DNA from: Oligosphaera ethanolica
GTDB taxonomy: Bacteria; Verrucomicrobiota; Lentisphaeria; Oligosphaerales; Oligosphaeraceae
Length of the DNA stretch: 64,000 nucleotides
NCBI RefSeq assembly: GCF_030814695.1
Contig: NZ_JAUSVL010000001.1
Span: forward strand, 4,190,227 to 4,254,226
Reading direction: 5' to 3'
Shown: positions 55,616 through 64,000 of the stretch, piece after piece
How the letters are laid out: each line of letters opens with the position of its first letter
How positions within the stretch are numbered: the first letter of the stretch is position 1
Program-made: the position numbers and the translations under genes
Notes under the pieces: generated by a model
Database searches by the model: none
Told to the model about the DNA's origin: nothing
Seen by the model: the letters and a program-made list of their open reading frames with translations, nothing else

Positions 55616-56518
55616 ATGCAGGACGAGGATTCAGTGAAAATTGCGGATGACCAGTGGCTGGCGGAGCGCGTACCGTATCGCCGGGTGTTGCTGGCGCTGT
55701 TTTTGCGTCCCTACATTGCCTTTTTATCCGTGCGTGAACAACGTCGCTGGGGCAAAGCTCTGCTGGTCCTGCTGTTGTTGGCGTCGCTGGGCGGAGTGGT
55801 ACGAATGTTATTCAAGCTGCCGGACACGGTGGCGCTGGTCGGGGATATCTCCGGGAAGGTCGCGTCAGTTCTTGGGGACCTCTGGCTGGACGATGGACGT
55901 CTGCGCTGGTCGGCGGACGTTGAGCTGCCGCTGGTGATTACGGCTGATGGCTGGCGGGTGGACATACTGGCGCCAGGCGCCGAACCGCCGGCATTGGCTT
56001 TGCGTGCAGGTCGCGAGGAGCGCGGCTTGATCCTGCGCAGCGAGCGCATTGACATGTGGGTGCGTGAGGGCAAGAGCGTTCAGATCGTGCCGCTGCTGCC
56101 GCCTGAGAAACTGTCGGCGTTGGGGGAGCGCCTTGGTGCAGGCGAGGGTAAGCGCCTGGCTCCGGGCGAGCTGGTCGAGTACGCCCGCACCATGACCTTT
56201 CTGATGTCGCCATTCATCGCCCTCTTTTATGCGCTGGTGCTGATCAAGCCGGTGTTCATCTGCGTGTTGATTTTTGTGGTCACGTCGCTGCTGTTTCATC
56301 CCGAATGGCGGAGCTCGCCGGGGGGGCTGCTGGCCGTTGGCCTGAACTGCTGCATACCGCCCTTGACCACGGGCATTGTCTATTCATTCCTGGACCTTCC
56401 CGGCTGGGATTTCCAAAGTATCTTTATGCTGATTTTTCTGATTTACCTGATCTTTGTTTTTTGGGACACTCGTTCCTACCTGCGCGAAACTGACAAGCCG
56501 GAGAAAAACGACTTCTGA
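55616..56518 (+). CDS. DUF1189-like membrane protein, 300 aa
   Basis: An inner-membrane protein with one helix near 46-66, a soluble middle domain (about 70-195, probably outside the cytoplasm, with GDLWLDDGRLRWSADVELP-like strands) and three or four C-terminal helices (about 197-285). A membrane helix, an extracytoplasmic domain and a C-terminal helix bundle is the layout of DUF1189. The annotated ATG has a poorly spaced GGAGAG; a GTG at 55634 with GAGGA close by is an alternative start. It lies 94 bases after def and 52 before the next gene. Function unknown. Confidence 0.65.
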   Translation: MQDEDSVKIADDQWLAERVPYRRVLLALFLRPYIAFLSVREQRRWGKALLVLLLLASLGGVVRMLFKLPDTVALVGDISGKVASVLGDLWLDDGRLRWSADVELPLVITADGWRVDILAPGAEPPALALRAGREERGLILRSERIDMWVREGKSVQIVPLLPPEKLSALGERLGAGEGKRLAPGELVEYARTMTFLMSPFIALFYALVLIKPVFICVLIFVVTSLLFHPEWRSSPGGLLAVGLNCCIPPLTTGIVYSFLDLPGWDFQSIFMLIFLIYLIFVFWDTRSYLRETDKPEKNDF

Positions 56519-56570
56519 GCAGGCAGTCGTCCACAGCGTCGAGACCATCGCGGTACATGAGGACAGGCCT

Positions 56571-57194
56571 ATGAATGATGACATCCAGAGAGCAAAGTAT
56601 TTTTTGCAGGACGTGGGCTACTGGTGCAAAGACACGGCGGTGATGCTCAGCCGGCGTTTTGTGAAGGCCGAGATTGAGACGGATCCGTTGTTGATCATCG
56701 CCATCGTGCTGGTGGTGGTGTTCTTCCTGGGGTCGGCGTTCTGGGCGGTGTCCATCGCGACCAGCCGGCGTCATAATCCAGTGATCGCATTCCTACTTGG
56801 CCTGCTCCTGCCGTGGGTCTTTCCGGTGGTGATCCTTTTTGCCCTGGATGTCAAGGGCGAGCGCGCCCGTCGGCGCGAAGAGGCCAAAAAGCAGAAGGAG
56901 CGGGAGGAAGCCGCGGCCCGCAAGGCCGCGGAAGAACGCCGGGCAGCCGAAGAAGCCCTGGCCAAGGACTTCCATGCCAAGTGGACGCAGAGCTACTTTG
57001 AGAAGATTTCGCGCCGGGCCGACGGCAGTCCGGCGGGGCCTTTCGCGGTTGATTTTGCCGGCCAGGCGTTGCGGGTGGAGCAAATTGTCGAGGTTCTGCC
57101 GACGCTGGTGCTGGTTGAGTTCCTGAACGAGCGCGGTGAAACCCAGCGCATGCGCATACCCTTTGCGAAGATTGACCGCTGGGAGAACTGCTGA
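56571..57194 (+). CDS. Membrane protein with coiled coil, 207 aa
   Basis: The ATG at 56571 has GAGGACAGG just upstream. Two hydrophobic helices (about 41-62 and 68-90) are followed by a strongly charged coiled coil (about 95-140, rich in Arg, Glu, Lys and Ala: REEAKKQKEREEAAARKAAE) and a small beta-rich C-terminal domain (about 150-207, LRVEQIVEVLPTLVLVEF). I do not recognise a family. The topology suggests the coiled coil and final domain are cytoplasmic. It is followed by an intrinsic terminator at 57233. Confidence 0.65.
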   Translation: MNDDIQRAKYFLQDVGYWCKDTAVMLSRRFVKAEIETDPLLIIAIVLVVVFFLGSAFWAVSIATSRRHNPVIAFLLGLLLPWVFPVVILFALDVKGERARRREEAKKQKEREEAAARKAAEERRAAEEALAKDFHAKWTQSYFEKISRRADGSPAGPFAVDFAGQALRVEQIVEVLPTLVLVEFLNERGETQRMRIPFAKIDRWENC

Positions 57195-57232
57195 GAGTGG
57201 CGCGGCAAGGTGCCGGCAGCAGTGGTCGGAGT

Positions 57233-57253
57233 CGGCCTCGCGGCCGTTTTTTT
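57233..57253 (+). terminator. Intrinsic terminator before ileS
   Basis: CGGCC (57233-57237), loop TCGC and GGCCG (57242-57246) are followed by seven Ts. It lies 39 bases past the preceding stop codon and separates that transcript from ileS. Confidence 0.65.
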
Positions 57254-57374
57254 CGTGAATCTGCCTGTCGCCGGGCAAAGGCTTGGCGCTGGGCATGACA
57301 CTGAGTAATGACAAGAGCGCGGCAGCATGGCTGCCCTGAGAATCCGGCTATAAGGGCCGAGGAGACGGAACACG

Positions 57375-60300
57375 ATGTTTGATGCGGTTGACACGAATGC
57401 GTCCTTTGCCAAGATGGAAGAGGTGGTGCTTGCCTATTGGGAGCATGAGCAGATTTTTGCGCAGTCCCTTGAGCAGCGGCGCGGTGGTCAGCCCTACGTG
57501 TTCTACGACGGCCCGCCCTTCGCGACGGGCCTGCCCCACTACGGCCATTTGCTGGCTGGCACAATCAAGGACGTGTTTCCCCGCTACCAGACCATGCGTG
57601 GCCGTTATGTCGAGCGCACGTTTGGCTGGGACTGCCACGGCCTGCCCATCGAGGCTCTGGCGCAGGACAAGCTGGGCTTGGCGGGGGCACCGGCCATTCG
57701 CGACTGTGGCGTCGACGTCTTCAACGAGCAGTGCCGATCGATGGTGTTGCGCTACGTGAAAGAGTGGCAGCAGACGGTCAACCGCATGGGCCGCTGGGTG
57801 GATTTTGAGCACGGCTACAAGACCATGGACAGCACCTTCATGGAGAGCATCTGGTGGGTCTTCAAGCAACTCTGGGAGCAGGGACGCATTTACCGCGCTC
57901 ACCGCATCATGCCCTACAGCTGGAAATTGAATACGCCGCTGTCCAACTTCGAGGCCAACAGCAACTACCAGGACGTGCAGGACCCGGCGGTGACCGTGCG
58001 CATGAAAATACTGGACCGGGATTTTCCCGGCTGCGCGGGCCTGACGACCTACGTGCTGATCTGGACGACCACGCCGTGGACGCTGCCGGCGAACCTTGCG
58101 GCTTGTGTCGGGCCCGACATTCGCTACTGCGTCGTGCGGGACGGCGACAGCAACGACGCGTACATCGTGGCCAAGGAGCGGCTTTCGGCCTATTACAAGC
58201 ACGAGAGCGAGTACACAGTGCTGCACGAGTGCGCGGGCGCCGAGCTGGTCGGCTGCCATTACGAGCCGATCTTCCCCTATTTTGCCGGCCATGCCAACGC
58301 CTTCTGCATTTTGAGCGACGGTTATGTGACGACGACGGACGGCACGGGCATTGTCCATCAGGCGCCGGCCTACGGCGAAGATGACTACCGGGTCTGCCGG
58401 GCGGCGAACATCGAGCTGGTTGATCCGCTGGACGACGACGCGAATTTTCTGCCGGTGGTGGCGGATTTCGCCGGCGTGAACTGCAAGGAGGCCGACAAGG
58501 CCATCATCCGCATGTTGAAGCAGCATGGCAAGCTGGTGCAACAGTCGACGATTGTGCACAGCTATCCCTTCTGCGAGCGTACGGATACGCCCTTGATCTA
58601 CCGGGCGATTGACGCCTGGTACGTGAAGGTGGAAGACCTACACGAGCGCCTGATCAAAAACAATGCGCAGACGCGCTGGATGCCCGATTTTGTGGGCGAG
58701 AAGCGTTTTGCGAACTGGCTGGCCGAAGCGAAGGACTGGAATATCAGCCGCAACCGTTTCTGGGGGTCCTGCATACCGGTGTGGATCAACGTCGAGGATC
58801 CGGCGGATACCATCTGCGTGGGCTCCATCGCGGAGCTGGAAGCGCTGTCGGGGCAGAAGGTCAGCGATTTGCACAAGCATTTCATTGACTGTATTGAGAT
58901 TCGCCGCGACGGCAAGCTGTACCGGCGCACACCGGAGGTCCTCGATTGCTGGTTTGAGAGCGGTTCCATGCCCTATGCGCAGCATCACTATCCCTTCGCC
59001 AACCGCGAGAAGGTGGAAGGGGCCTTTCCGGCGGACTTCATTGCCGAGGGGCTCGACCAGACTCGTGGCTGGTTCTATACTCTCATGCTGATATCGACCA
59101 TGCTTTTTGACAAACCCGCCTTCAAGAACGTTGTGGTCAACGGCTTGGTGCTGGCGGAGGACGGCCGCAAAATGTCCAAACGCCTCAAGAATTATCCTGA
59201 CCCGCGGACGGTGATTGACAGTTACGGCGCGGACGCGTTGCGCCTGTGTCTGCTGGCATCGCCGGCGGTGCGGGCGGAGGATTTGCGCTTTAGTGAGGTG
59301 GCGGTGCGCGAAGTGATGCGGACGGTGCTGATACCCCTGTGGAACGCGCATTGTTTCTTTGTGACCTACGCCCGAGTGGATGGCTGGGTGCCGCCAGCGG
59401 GGCAGGCCGCGCCGCCCGCAGCTCCGGAGAACGTGCTGGACAGCTGGGTGCTGTCGCGCTTGAGTGCGACGGTGCAGGACGTGCGCAGCGCGCTGGACAA
59501 CTACGACCTGCAGCGCGGCGCGACCCGCTTTACCAGTTTTCTTGACGATCTGACCAACTGGTATATCCGCCGCAGCCGGCGGCGCTTCTGGAAGAGCGAC
59601 AACGATACGGACAAGGGCGACGCCTACGCGACGCTGCATTACACGCTGGTGACGCTCTGCCAGCTGGCGGCCCCTTTCACGCCTTTTATCACCGAGACGA
59701 TCTACCGCAATTTGCGTACGGACGCCATGCCGGCGTCCGTGCATCTCTGCGATTACCCGGAGGTGCAGACGGCCTATTTGGACACGGCGCTCAATGAACG
59801 CATGGCGCGGACGATGTCGGCCGTGTCGCTGGGGCGCTTTTTGCGGACGCAGGCCAGCCAGAAGATCCGTCAGCCGCTGGCCTCGGCGGTGCTGGTGTCG
59901 GCGAAGGCGGCGGTGCGCGCTGATCTTGAGCAGATGGCGTCGGTCGTTGCTGAGGAACTCAATGTCAAGGCGGTGCTGGTGCAGGCCGACGAAGAGTCGC
60001 TGGTGTCTTTGAGCGCGAAGCCCAATCTGAAGCGGCTCGGGCCGAAACTGGGTCCGAAGATGAAGTTGGCAATGCCGGCGATCGCGGCGTTGTCGAGCGC
60101 GGATATTGCCAGCCTGCGCCAGGGCGAATCCCTGGCCTTGACGCTTGCCGACGGCACGGCGCTGACGCTGAGTGAGGACGATGTGCTCATCCAACGCACG
60201 GAGAAGGAAGGCATGTGCGTCGCCAATGAAGGCGACATTACGGTTGCCCTCGACACCCGACTGACCGCTGAGCTGATCCAGGAAGGCAACGCCCGGGAAG

Positions 60301-60527
60301 TGGTCAGCAAACTGCAGAATCTGCGCAAGGAGCTGCATTTCGAGGTCACGGACCGCATCCACATTTGCTACAGCGCGCCGGTGGCGCTGAGCCGGGCGAT
60401 AGAGGCCGAGTCGGCTTATATTTGCGCCGAAACGCTGGCGTTGTCATTGACGGCGGGTGACTGTGCTGACATGCACGCTGTGGATATCAATGAGGTCCCG
60501 GCCCGCTTCCACCTGCGCAAGGCTTGA
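57375..60527 (+). CDS. ileS: Isoleucyl-tRNA synthetase, type 2 (eukaryotic-like)
   Basis: A 1050-residue class I synthetase charging tRNA-Ile. The N-terminal signature is FYDGPPFATGLPHYGHLLAG, with the HIGH-equivalent PHYGH at 54-58, then FGWDCHGLPIE; the KMSKR loop is at 599-603. The editing domain lies between them with TTDGTGIVHQAPAYGEDDY. PPFATGLPHYGH, not PPYANGDIHIGH, and the length place it in the type 2 branch found in eukaryotes, archaea and some bacteria; members of that branch are known to be poorly inhibited by mupirocin. GAGGAG lies about ten bases before ATG. Confidence 0.95.
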   Translation: MFDAVDTNASFAKMEEVVLAYWEHEQIFAQSLEQRRGGQPYVFYDGPPFATGLPHYGHLLAGTIKDVFPRYQTMRGRYVERTFGWDCHGLPIEALAQDKLGLAGAPAIRDCGVDVFNEQCRSMVLRYVKEWQQTVNRMGRWVDFEHGYKTMDSTFMESIWWVFKQLWEQGRIYRAHRIMPYSWKLNTPLSNFEANSNYQDVQDPAVTVRMKILDRDFPGCAGLTTYVLIWTTTPWTLPANLAACVGPDIRYCVVRDGDSNDAYIVAKERLSAYYKHESEYTVLHECAGAELVGCHYEPIFPYFAGHANAFCILSDGYVTTTDGTGIVHQAPAYGEDDYRVCRAANIELVDPLDDDANFLPVVADFAGVNCKEADKAIIRMLKQHGKLVQQSTIVHSYPFCERTDTPLIYRAIDAWYVKVEDLHERLIKNNAQTRWMPDFVGEKRFANWLAEAKDWNISRNRFWGSCIPVWINVEDPADTICVGSIAELEALSGQKVSDLHKHFIDCIEIRRDGKLYRRTPEVLDCWFESGSMPYAQHHYPFANREKVEGAFPADFIAEGLDQTRGWFYTLMLISTMLFDKPAFKNVVVNGLVLAEDGRKMSKRLKNYPDPRTVIDSYGADALRLCLLASPAVRAEDLRFSEVAVREVMRTVLIPLWNAHCFFVTYARVDGWVPPAGQAAPPAAPENVLDSWVLSRLSATVQDVRSALDNYDLQRGATRFTSFLDDLTNWYIRRSRRRFWKSDNDTDKGDAYATLHYTLVTLCQLAAPFTPFITETIYRNLRTDAMPASVHLCDYPEVQTAYLDTALNERMARTMSAVSLGRFLRTQASQKIRQPLASAVLVSAKAAVRADLEQMASVVAEELNVKAVLVQADEESLVSLSAKPNLKRLGPKLGPKMKLAMPAIAALSSADIASLRQGESLALTLADGTALTLSEDDVLIQRTEKEGMCVANEGDITVALDTRLTAELIQEGNAREVVSKLQNLRKELHFEVTDRIHICYSAPVALSRAIEAESAYICAETLALSLTAGDCADMHAVDINEVPARFHLRKA

Positions 60528-60609
60528 GCAGGAGTATCCAGTGCTGACTGTCGGCGCGGTGGGCAGTCAGCCGCGTCGTGAAGATGGCGCGAAACAAAGG
60601 AATAGCATC

Positions 60610-62838
60610 ATGGCAGTGAACTATATTTGCCCGCAGTGCGCCGCCCGGCTGACTCTGAATGCGCCGGTGCCGAAGCTCAATTGCCCACAATGCCGTACGG
60701 CCATGACCGTCGATACGCGTGATGAGGCGGCTACCCCCGCCGCGACCAACAACGCCACGGTGGCCGGTGCCAAGCGCGGTCTGAAGATTGCCCGGCCGGT
60801 GAATGTCATTGACAACGCGAACAAGCCTTCGGCGACGTCGGCGACGCCGGCTCAGCAGACGGGCGCCGTGCCGCCAACGCCGGCTCAGCAGACGGGACCG
60901 GCGACAGTGCCACCGCCGGCTCAGGCGCAGCAGACCGGTCCGACAGTGGCAGCGTCCATGTATGCGGCGGCCCCGGCGATTAGCGTCGGCGCGAGCGTGG
61001 GGCTGGCACAGGAGATGGAACGCCTGGTGGAGACTTCACGGCAGCAGGCCGCCAAGGAAATGGAGCTGGCCCGACAGGGGGCGCGCCTGCAGGCTGAGCA
61101 GGATCGCCAGCAGCTGCTCAAACAAGCCGAGGCGGAGCGTCTACAGTTGCTCAAACAAGCCGAGGCGGAGCGGCAGTCCATTCTGAAACAGGCGGCCGAT
61201 GAGCAGCAGGCGTTGCTAGCCAAGGGTCGGGACGAATGCGAGCAGATGCGCCAGCAGGCCATCACCATGGCCAAGCAATTGGTGGCCAAGATGAAGACCG
61301 AGGCCGAGCAGCAGCTGGCTACAGAACTGGCCAAGAAACGCGCCGATGGCGAGGCCGCCTGCCTGGAGCAGATCAAGAAAATGGCTGTTGACGCCAAGGC
61401 CAAGGCCGCGGAGATCAGCGCCAAGGCCGAGGCGGATGCGGCTGCGCTGCTGCAGAAACACCGCGACCAGTGCGTCGAGGAACAGCGCAAGCTGGAAGAG
61501 CAAAAAGAACAGATCAAGAGGCTGATCCTGGAAAAGGCAGCGGCCCTTGATGCCGAAATGAAGGAAAAACGACGCCAGGCCGATGCCGACAACGAGGCGT
61601 TGCGCAAAAAGACCAAGGACGAGATGGACGCTCTGCGCGCGAAGGTCACGGTCGCTCTCGGCGAAATGACCGCCCGGAAGACCGAGCTTGATCAGCGCGC
61701 CAGCAAACTCACGGAAGGCGAGAAAGCCCTGGCGGAAGCGCAGAAAGCCCTGGTGGAAAAGGAGAAGCGCGCGGACGCTTTTATCGCTGCCGGCAAGGAC
61801 GGCGTTACTGGCGCTCTGCCGGCCAATGCGGCGGTACTGGCCAAGGAAAAAGCCGAGCTGGCCGAGATGATGAAAAAAAGCCAGGAAGAACGCGAACAGC
61901 TGGAAAAAGAACTGGCCGAAAAACGCCTCGCTGCCGACAAGGCTGCGGAGAAGGTGGTCAAAGACGCCGAGCGGCAGATGCAGGATCGTCTGAAGGTGCT
62001 TGAACGCCAAGTGATGGAGAGCCGCAAGACCGCCATTGACGACTTGGCCGGCGAGCAGAAACGGCGCCTGCTGGGGCTCAATGGGCCGATGCTGCTGCTC
62101 TTTTATGCCCTGTTCATGGCTCTGAAGAGTAGCGGTATGCTGGCGATCATCTCCTGGCTGGCAGTGCTGGTGGCCGCCGCCTTCATGGGCTTTGCCCTTT
62201 ACAGCATGCGCACGGCACTGGCCATGCTGAAGAAAAAGGCAAACGCGACGGCCCCGGAAGCCCCGCCCGTGCCACCGCCAGCCGGCGCTGCCAAGCCGGT
62301 GATGGTACCTGCCATGAAACCCGCTGCGGGACTCAAGGGCAAGAACGACCGGGGCAAAAAAACGCTCCTGCCCCAAAAATCAACCGCGAAGACAAACGGC
62401 GACGACTTACCCGACAAAGATGGCGGTGCCGAAACAGCTCGGGATAATGCCGCCGCTGATACCCGCAACGACAGCGATACGAGCGGGGACAAGAAACCCG
62501 CCGACGCCAGCGCCAAGGACGGGGACAAAGCCCCCGCTGACGCCAGCGCCAAGGACGGGGACAAAGCCCCCGCCAACGCCAGCGCCAAGGACGGGGACAA
62601 AGCCCCTGCTGACGCCAGCGCCAAGGACGGGGACAAAGCCCCTGCTGACGCCAGCGCGAAGGACGGGGACAAAGCCCCTGCCGACGCCAGCGCCAAGGAC
62701 GGGGACAAGAAACCCGCCGACGCCAGCGCCAAGGACGGCGGCACTTTGCCGTCAGTTGCGGCGAAGACTGCTGCAGCCGTGGTGACGTCGTCTGGTGGTC
62801 AGGCTGGCGGCGACGGGATTTCGGTCAACAAGTCCTGA
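60610..62838 (+). CDS. Zinc-ribbon, coiled-coil membrane protein with 12-residue repeat tail
   Basis: A 742-residue protein. AAAGGA lies about nine bases before ATG. An N-terminal zinc ribbon has four Cys in two CPQC pairs (Cys7, 10, 25, 28). A Pro/Thr/Gln-rich linker (about 70-125) leads to a very long coiled coil (about 135-480) rich in Ala, Glu, Lys and Gln, two hydrophobic helices (about 494-534), and a tail with seven copies of GDKAPADASAKD (residues 626-709, 36-bp DNA repeats at 62485-62736). Zinc ribbon and coiled coil are probably cytoplasmic. It follows ileS by 82 bases. No family recognised; the coiled coil resembles those of structural or scaffold proteins. Confidence 0.75.
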   Translation: MAVNYICPQCAARLTLNAPVPKLNCPQCRTAMTVDTRDEAATPAATNNATVAGAKRGLKIARPVNVIDNANKPSATSATPAQQTGAVPPTPAQQTGPATVPPPAQAQQTGPTVAASMYAAAPAISVGASVGLAQEMERLVETSRQQAAKEMELARQGARLQAEQDRQQLLKQAEAERLQLLKQAEAERQSILKQAADEQQALLAKGRDECEQMRQQAITMAKQLVAKMKTEAEQQLATELAKKRADGEAACLEQIKKMAVDAKAKAAEISAKAEADAAALLQKHRDQCVEEQRKLEEQKEQIKRLILEKAAALDAEMKEKRRQADADNEALRKKTKDEMDALRAKVTVALGEMTARKTELDQRASKLTEGEKALAEAQKALVEKEKRADAFIAAGKDGVTGALPANAAVLAKEKAELAEMMKKSQEEREQLEKELAEKRLAADKAAEKVVKDAERQMQDRLKVLERQVMESRKTAIDDLAGEQKRRLLGLNGPMLLLFYALFMALKSSGMLAIISWLAVLVAAAFMGFALYSMRTALAMLKKKANATAPEAPPVPPPAGAAKPVMVPAMKPAAGLKGKNDRGKKTLLPQKSTAKTNGDDLPDKDGGAETARDNAAADTRNDSDTSGDKKPADASAKDGDKAPADASAKDGDKAPANASAKDGDKAPADASAKDGDKAPADASAKDGDKAPADASAKDGDKKPADASAKDGGTLPSVAAKTAAAVVTSSGGQAGGDGISVNKS
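62485..62736 (+). repeat. Seven 36-bp in-frame coding repeats
   Basis: Seven units of 36 bases start at 62485, 62521, 62557, 62593, 62629, 62665 and 62701, encoding GDK(K/A)PA(D/N)ASAKD. First and last units have KK, inner units KA; the third has Asn for Asp. Near-identity at the DNA level indicates recent slippage or recombination. Confidence 0.95.
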
Positions 62839-62922
62839 CGCTTCGTTATCATAGTGTGCGTCCAGCATGATTTGGGCAGCACGGGGTGTGTTTCGCGATA
62901 ACCCAGATGGGCAGTGACGAGC

Positions 62923-64000
62923 ATGTTCAGCGCCTTGGTAATCTTGTTGCTGGAATTGACGGCGTTGGCCGTCTTTGTGATGATGTTGCACTGCCTGCGG
63001 CGGGTGATAGGCATTGTCCCGTTGTATCTGGTTCTTGGGACGCTGTTCATGCTGGGGCAGGCCACGTGGATTCCCGAGCTGGTTTTGGACGTCACCCCGA
63101 ACATCTGGGACACCCTCAGCTACGGCCTGCTGCTCATCCCCGTGATGAGCATGTTTCTGGTGATCTACGAGACAGAAGGGACTACGGAGGCTCAGCGTTT
63201 CATCCTCAGCATGATGGTGCTGGGTATTGGTTTTTTCTTTACGACCCGCCTGTTGTTCAGCCATTACAGCGTGGATTCTGGTTTCAAGTGGTACGACGAT
63301 TCCGACCCGTTTATGCTGGTCATGAGTTTGCAGCAGGGCATGATCGGCCTGACTTTTCTGCACCTGCTGCTTTTTTTTCTGCTGCCGATTCTCTATCAGA
63401 CCATGCGCAATCGGCAGATGCCGGTGCTGTTCTGCTTTTTCGTGAGCATGAACATGTATCTGATGTCAGCGGAGTTGCTGGTGCGCTTTTTAAGCCGGAA
63501 CGAGGCGGCGGATGTATCATGGAGCGTCGAAGCCGGCCGTTGTCTGGTCGTGACCTGGATTAGCGTCTTGACCTACCTCTACCTGCACCTTGGCCGGGCC
63601 TTGCGCATCGAGCGCCGCATTGGCGCTTTCGGCATCGTCATTGATCTTTTCAAGCACTTGCAGAGCACCAATCAGATGCGGCAATCGCTGGCGGAGTGGG
63701 CCGGGCGTTACCAGGCGGTCTTTGACAATAGCAGCGAACTGATTTTTTTGCTTGACGAGCACGGCATGGTCCTCAATGCCAACACGGCCGCCATGTCCAC
63801 CCTCCATCTGCTGCTGACACAGCCGGACTTCGTGCTGGCCAGTCAGGTCCTCGATGCCAACGACAAGCCCTTTGTCTGGAACGACGAATGGCAGCGGTTA
63901 TGGCGCGGTAGCGAGGACAAAAAAGTCGTCATGTTCACCAACATGACCCTGCTGCTGCCCGATGGCCGCCGCCGCGACGTGGACTTCAATCTCTCCCAGG
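62923..64000 (+). CDS. Membrane sensor protein with PAS domain, N-terminal part (partial)
   Basis: An open frame begins at ATG 62923 and runs off the window after 359 codons with no stop. The N-terminal 230 residues form about seven hydrophobic helices (first MFSALVILLLELTALAVFVM). A linker helix (about 235-265, RIGAFGIVIDLFKHLQST) leads to a PAS-like domain starting near 267 (YQAVFDNSSELIFLLDEHG, then VLNANTAA). Such a layout usually continues into a histidine kinase or GGDEF output domain, which is not in view. The ribosome binding site is weak. Nothing shows the signal it senses. Confidence 0.7.
   Translation, partial: MFSALVILLLELTALAVFVMMLHCLRRVIGIVPLYLVLGTLFMLGQATWIPELVLDVTPNIWDTLSYGLLLIPVMSMFLVIYETEGTTEAQRFILSMMVLGIGFFFTTRLLFSHYSVDSGFKWYDDSDPFMLVMSLQQGMIGLTFLHLLLFFLLPILYQTMRNRQMPVLFCFFVSMNMYLMSAELLVRFLSRNEAADVSWSVEAGRCLVVTWISVLTYLYLHLGRALRIERRIGAFGIVIDLFKHLQSTNQMRQSLAEWAGRYQAVFDNSSELIFLLDEHGMVLNANTAAMSTLHLLLTQPDFVLASQVLDANDKPFVWNDEWQRLWRGSEDKKVVMFTNMTLLLPDGRRRDVDFNLSQ

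Overview
The window looks like a chromosomal segment of a GC-rich, Gram-negative-type bacterium of the Planctomycetota-Verrucomicrobiota-Chlamydiota group, most likely a Lentisphaerota member (Victivallis/Oligosphaera-like). This is inferred from family content, not from a database search. The pointers are two DUF1559-type pseudopilins with the [20 protein letters not shown] leader and H-X9-DG tail, secreted glycan-active enzymes, two large OPT-like membrane proteins of a kind common in PVC bacteria, a eukaryotic-like (type 2) IleRS, and many dispersed palindromic and minisatellite repeats. There is no rRNA, tRNA, CRISPR array, transposase or phage gene that I can support.

Layout. 1-0.4 kb: 3' end of argS and two very long perfect hairpins. 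0.4-11 kb: carbohydrate genes (SGNH hydrolase, DUF5696-like glycosidase, mannose-6-phosphate isomerase, GH5/42-like glycosidase, enolase-superfamily sugar-acid dehydratase) plus an orphan DNA adenine methylase, interrupted by a 10-bp and a 9-bp minisatellite. 11-16.8 kb: mostly non-coding and repeat-rich, carrying two pseudopilin genes and one secreted protein; the second pseudopilin is flanked by seven copies of a modular repeat with built-in terminator hairpins. 16.8-23.6 kb: YejABEF/Opp-like peptide ABC importer, split by another repeat cluster. 23.7-26.8 kb: acyl-CoA synthetase, XRE-cupin regulator and FAH-family enzyme. 27-38.5 kb: a seven-gene, one-strand operon. 38.7-48 kb: amidohydrolase, DUF2339/DUF3999 pair, MurJ-like flippase, membrane-linked GT4. 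48.2-52 kb: methyl-cycle genes metK, a PfkB (adenosine-type) kinase and ahcY. 52-54 kb: second OPT-like transporter. 54.9-64 kb: def, two membrane proteins, ileS, a zinc-ribbon coiled-coil protein and the start of a PAS sensor.

The most unusual locus is the operon at 26997-38528. It encodes a protein with an apparent internal duplication, a PqqD-like protein, an FtsX/MacB-type permease with its own LolD-like ATPase, a 1618-residue permease whose N-terminal part resembles an M28 peptidase that has lost its metal ligands, an OPT-like transporter, and a second LolD-like ATPase. No radical SAM maturase or precursor peptide is encoded nearby. I regard it as a candidate undescribed envelope transport or peptide-handling system; its substrate is unknown.

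Functional links: the glycosidases, sugar isomerase and enolase-superfamily enzyme suggest use of complex glycans. The peptide importer, acyl-CoA synthetase and FAH genes suggest fermentation or catabolism of peptides and organic acids. metK, the kinase and ahcY form a compact S-adenosylmethionine recycling operon.
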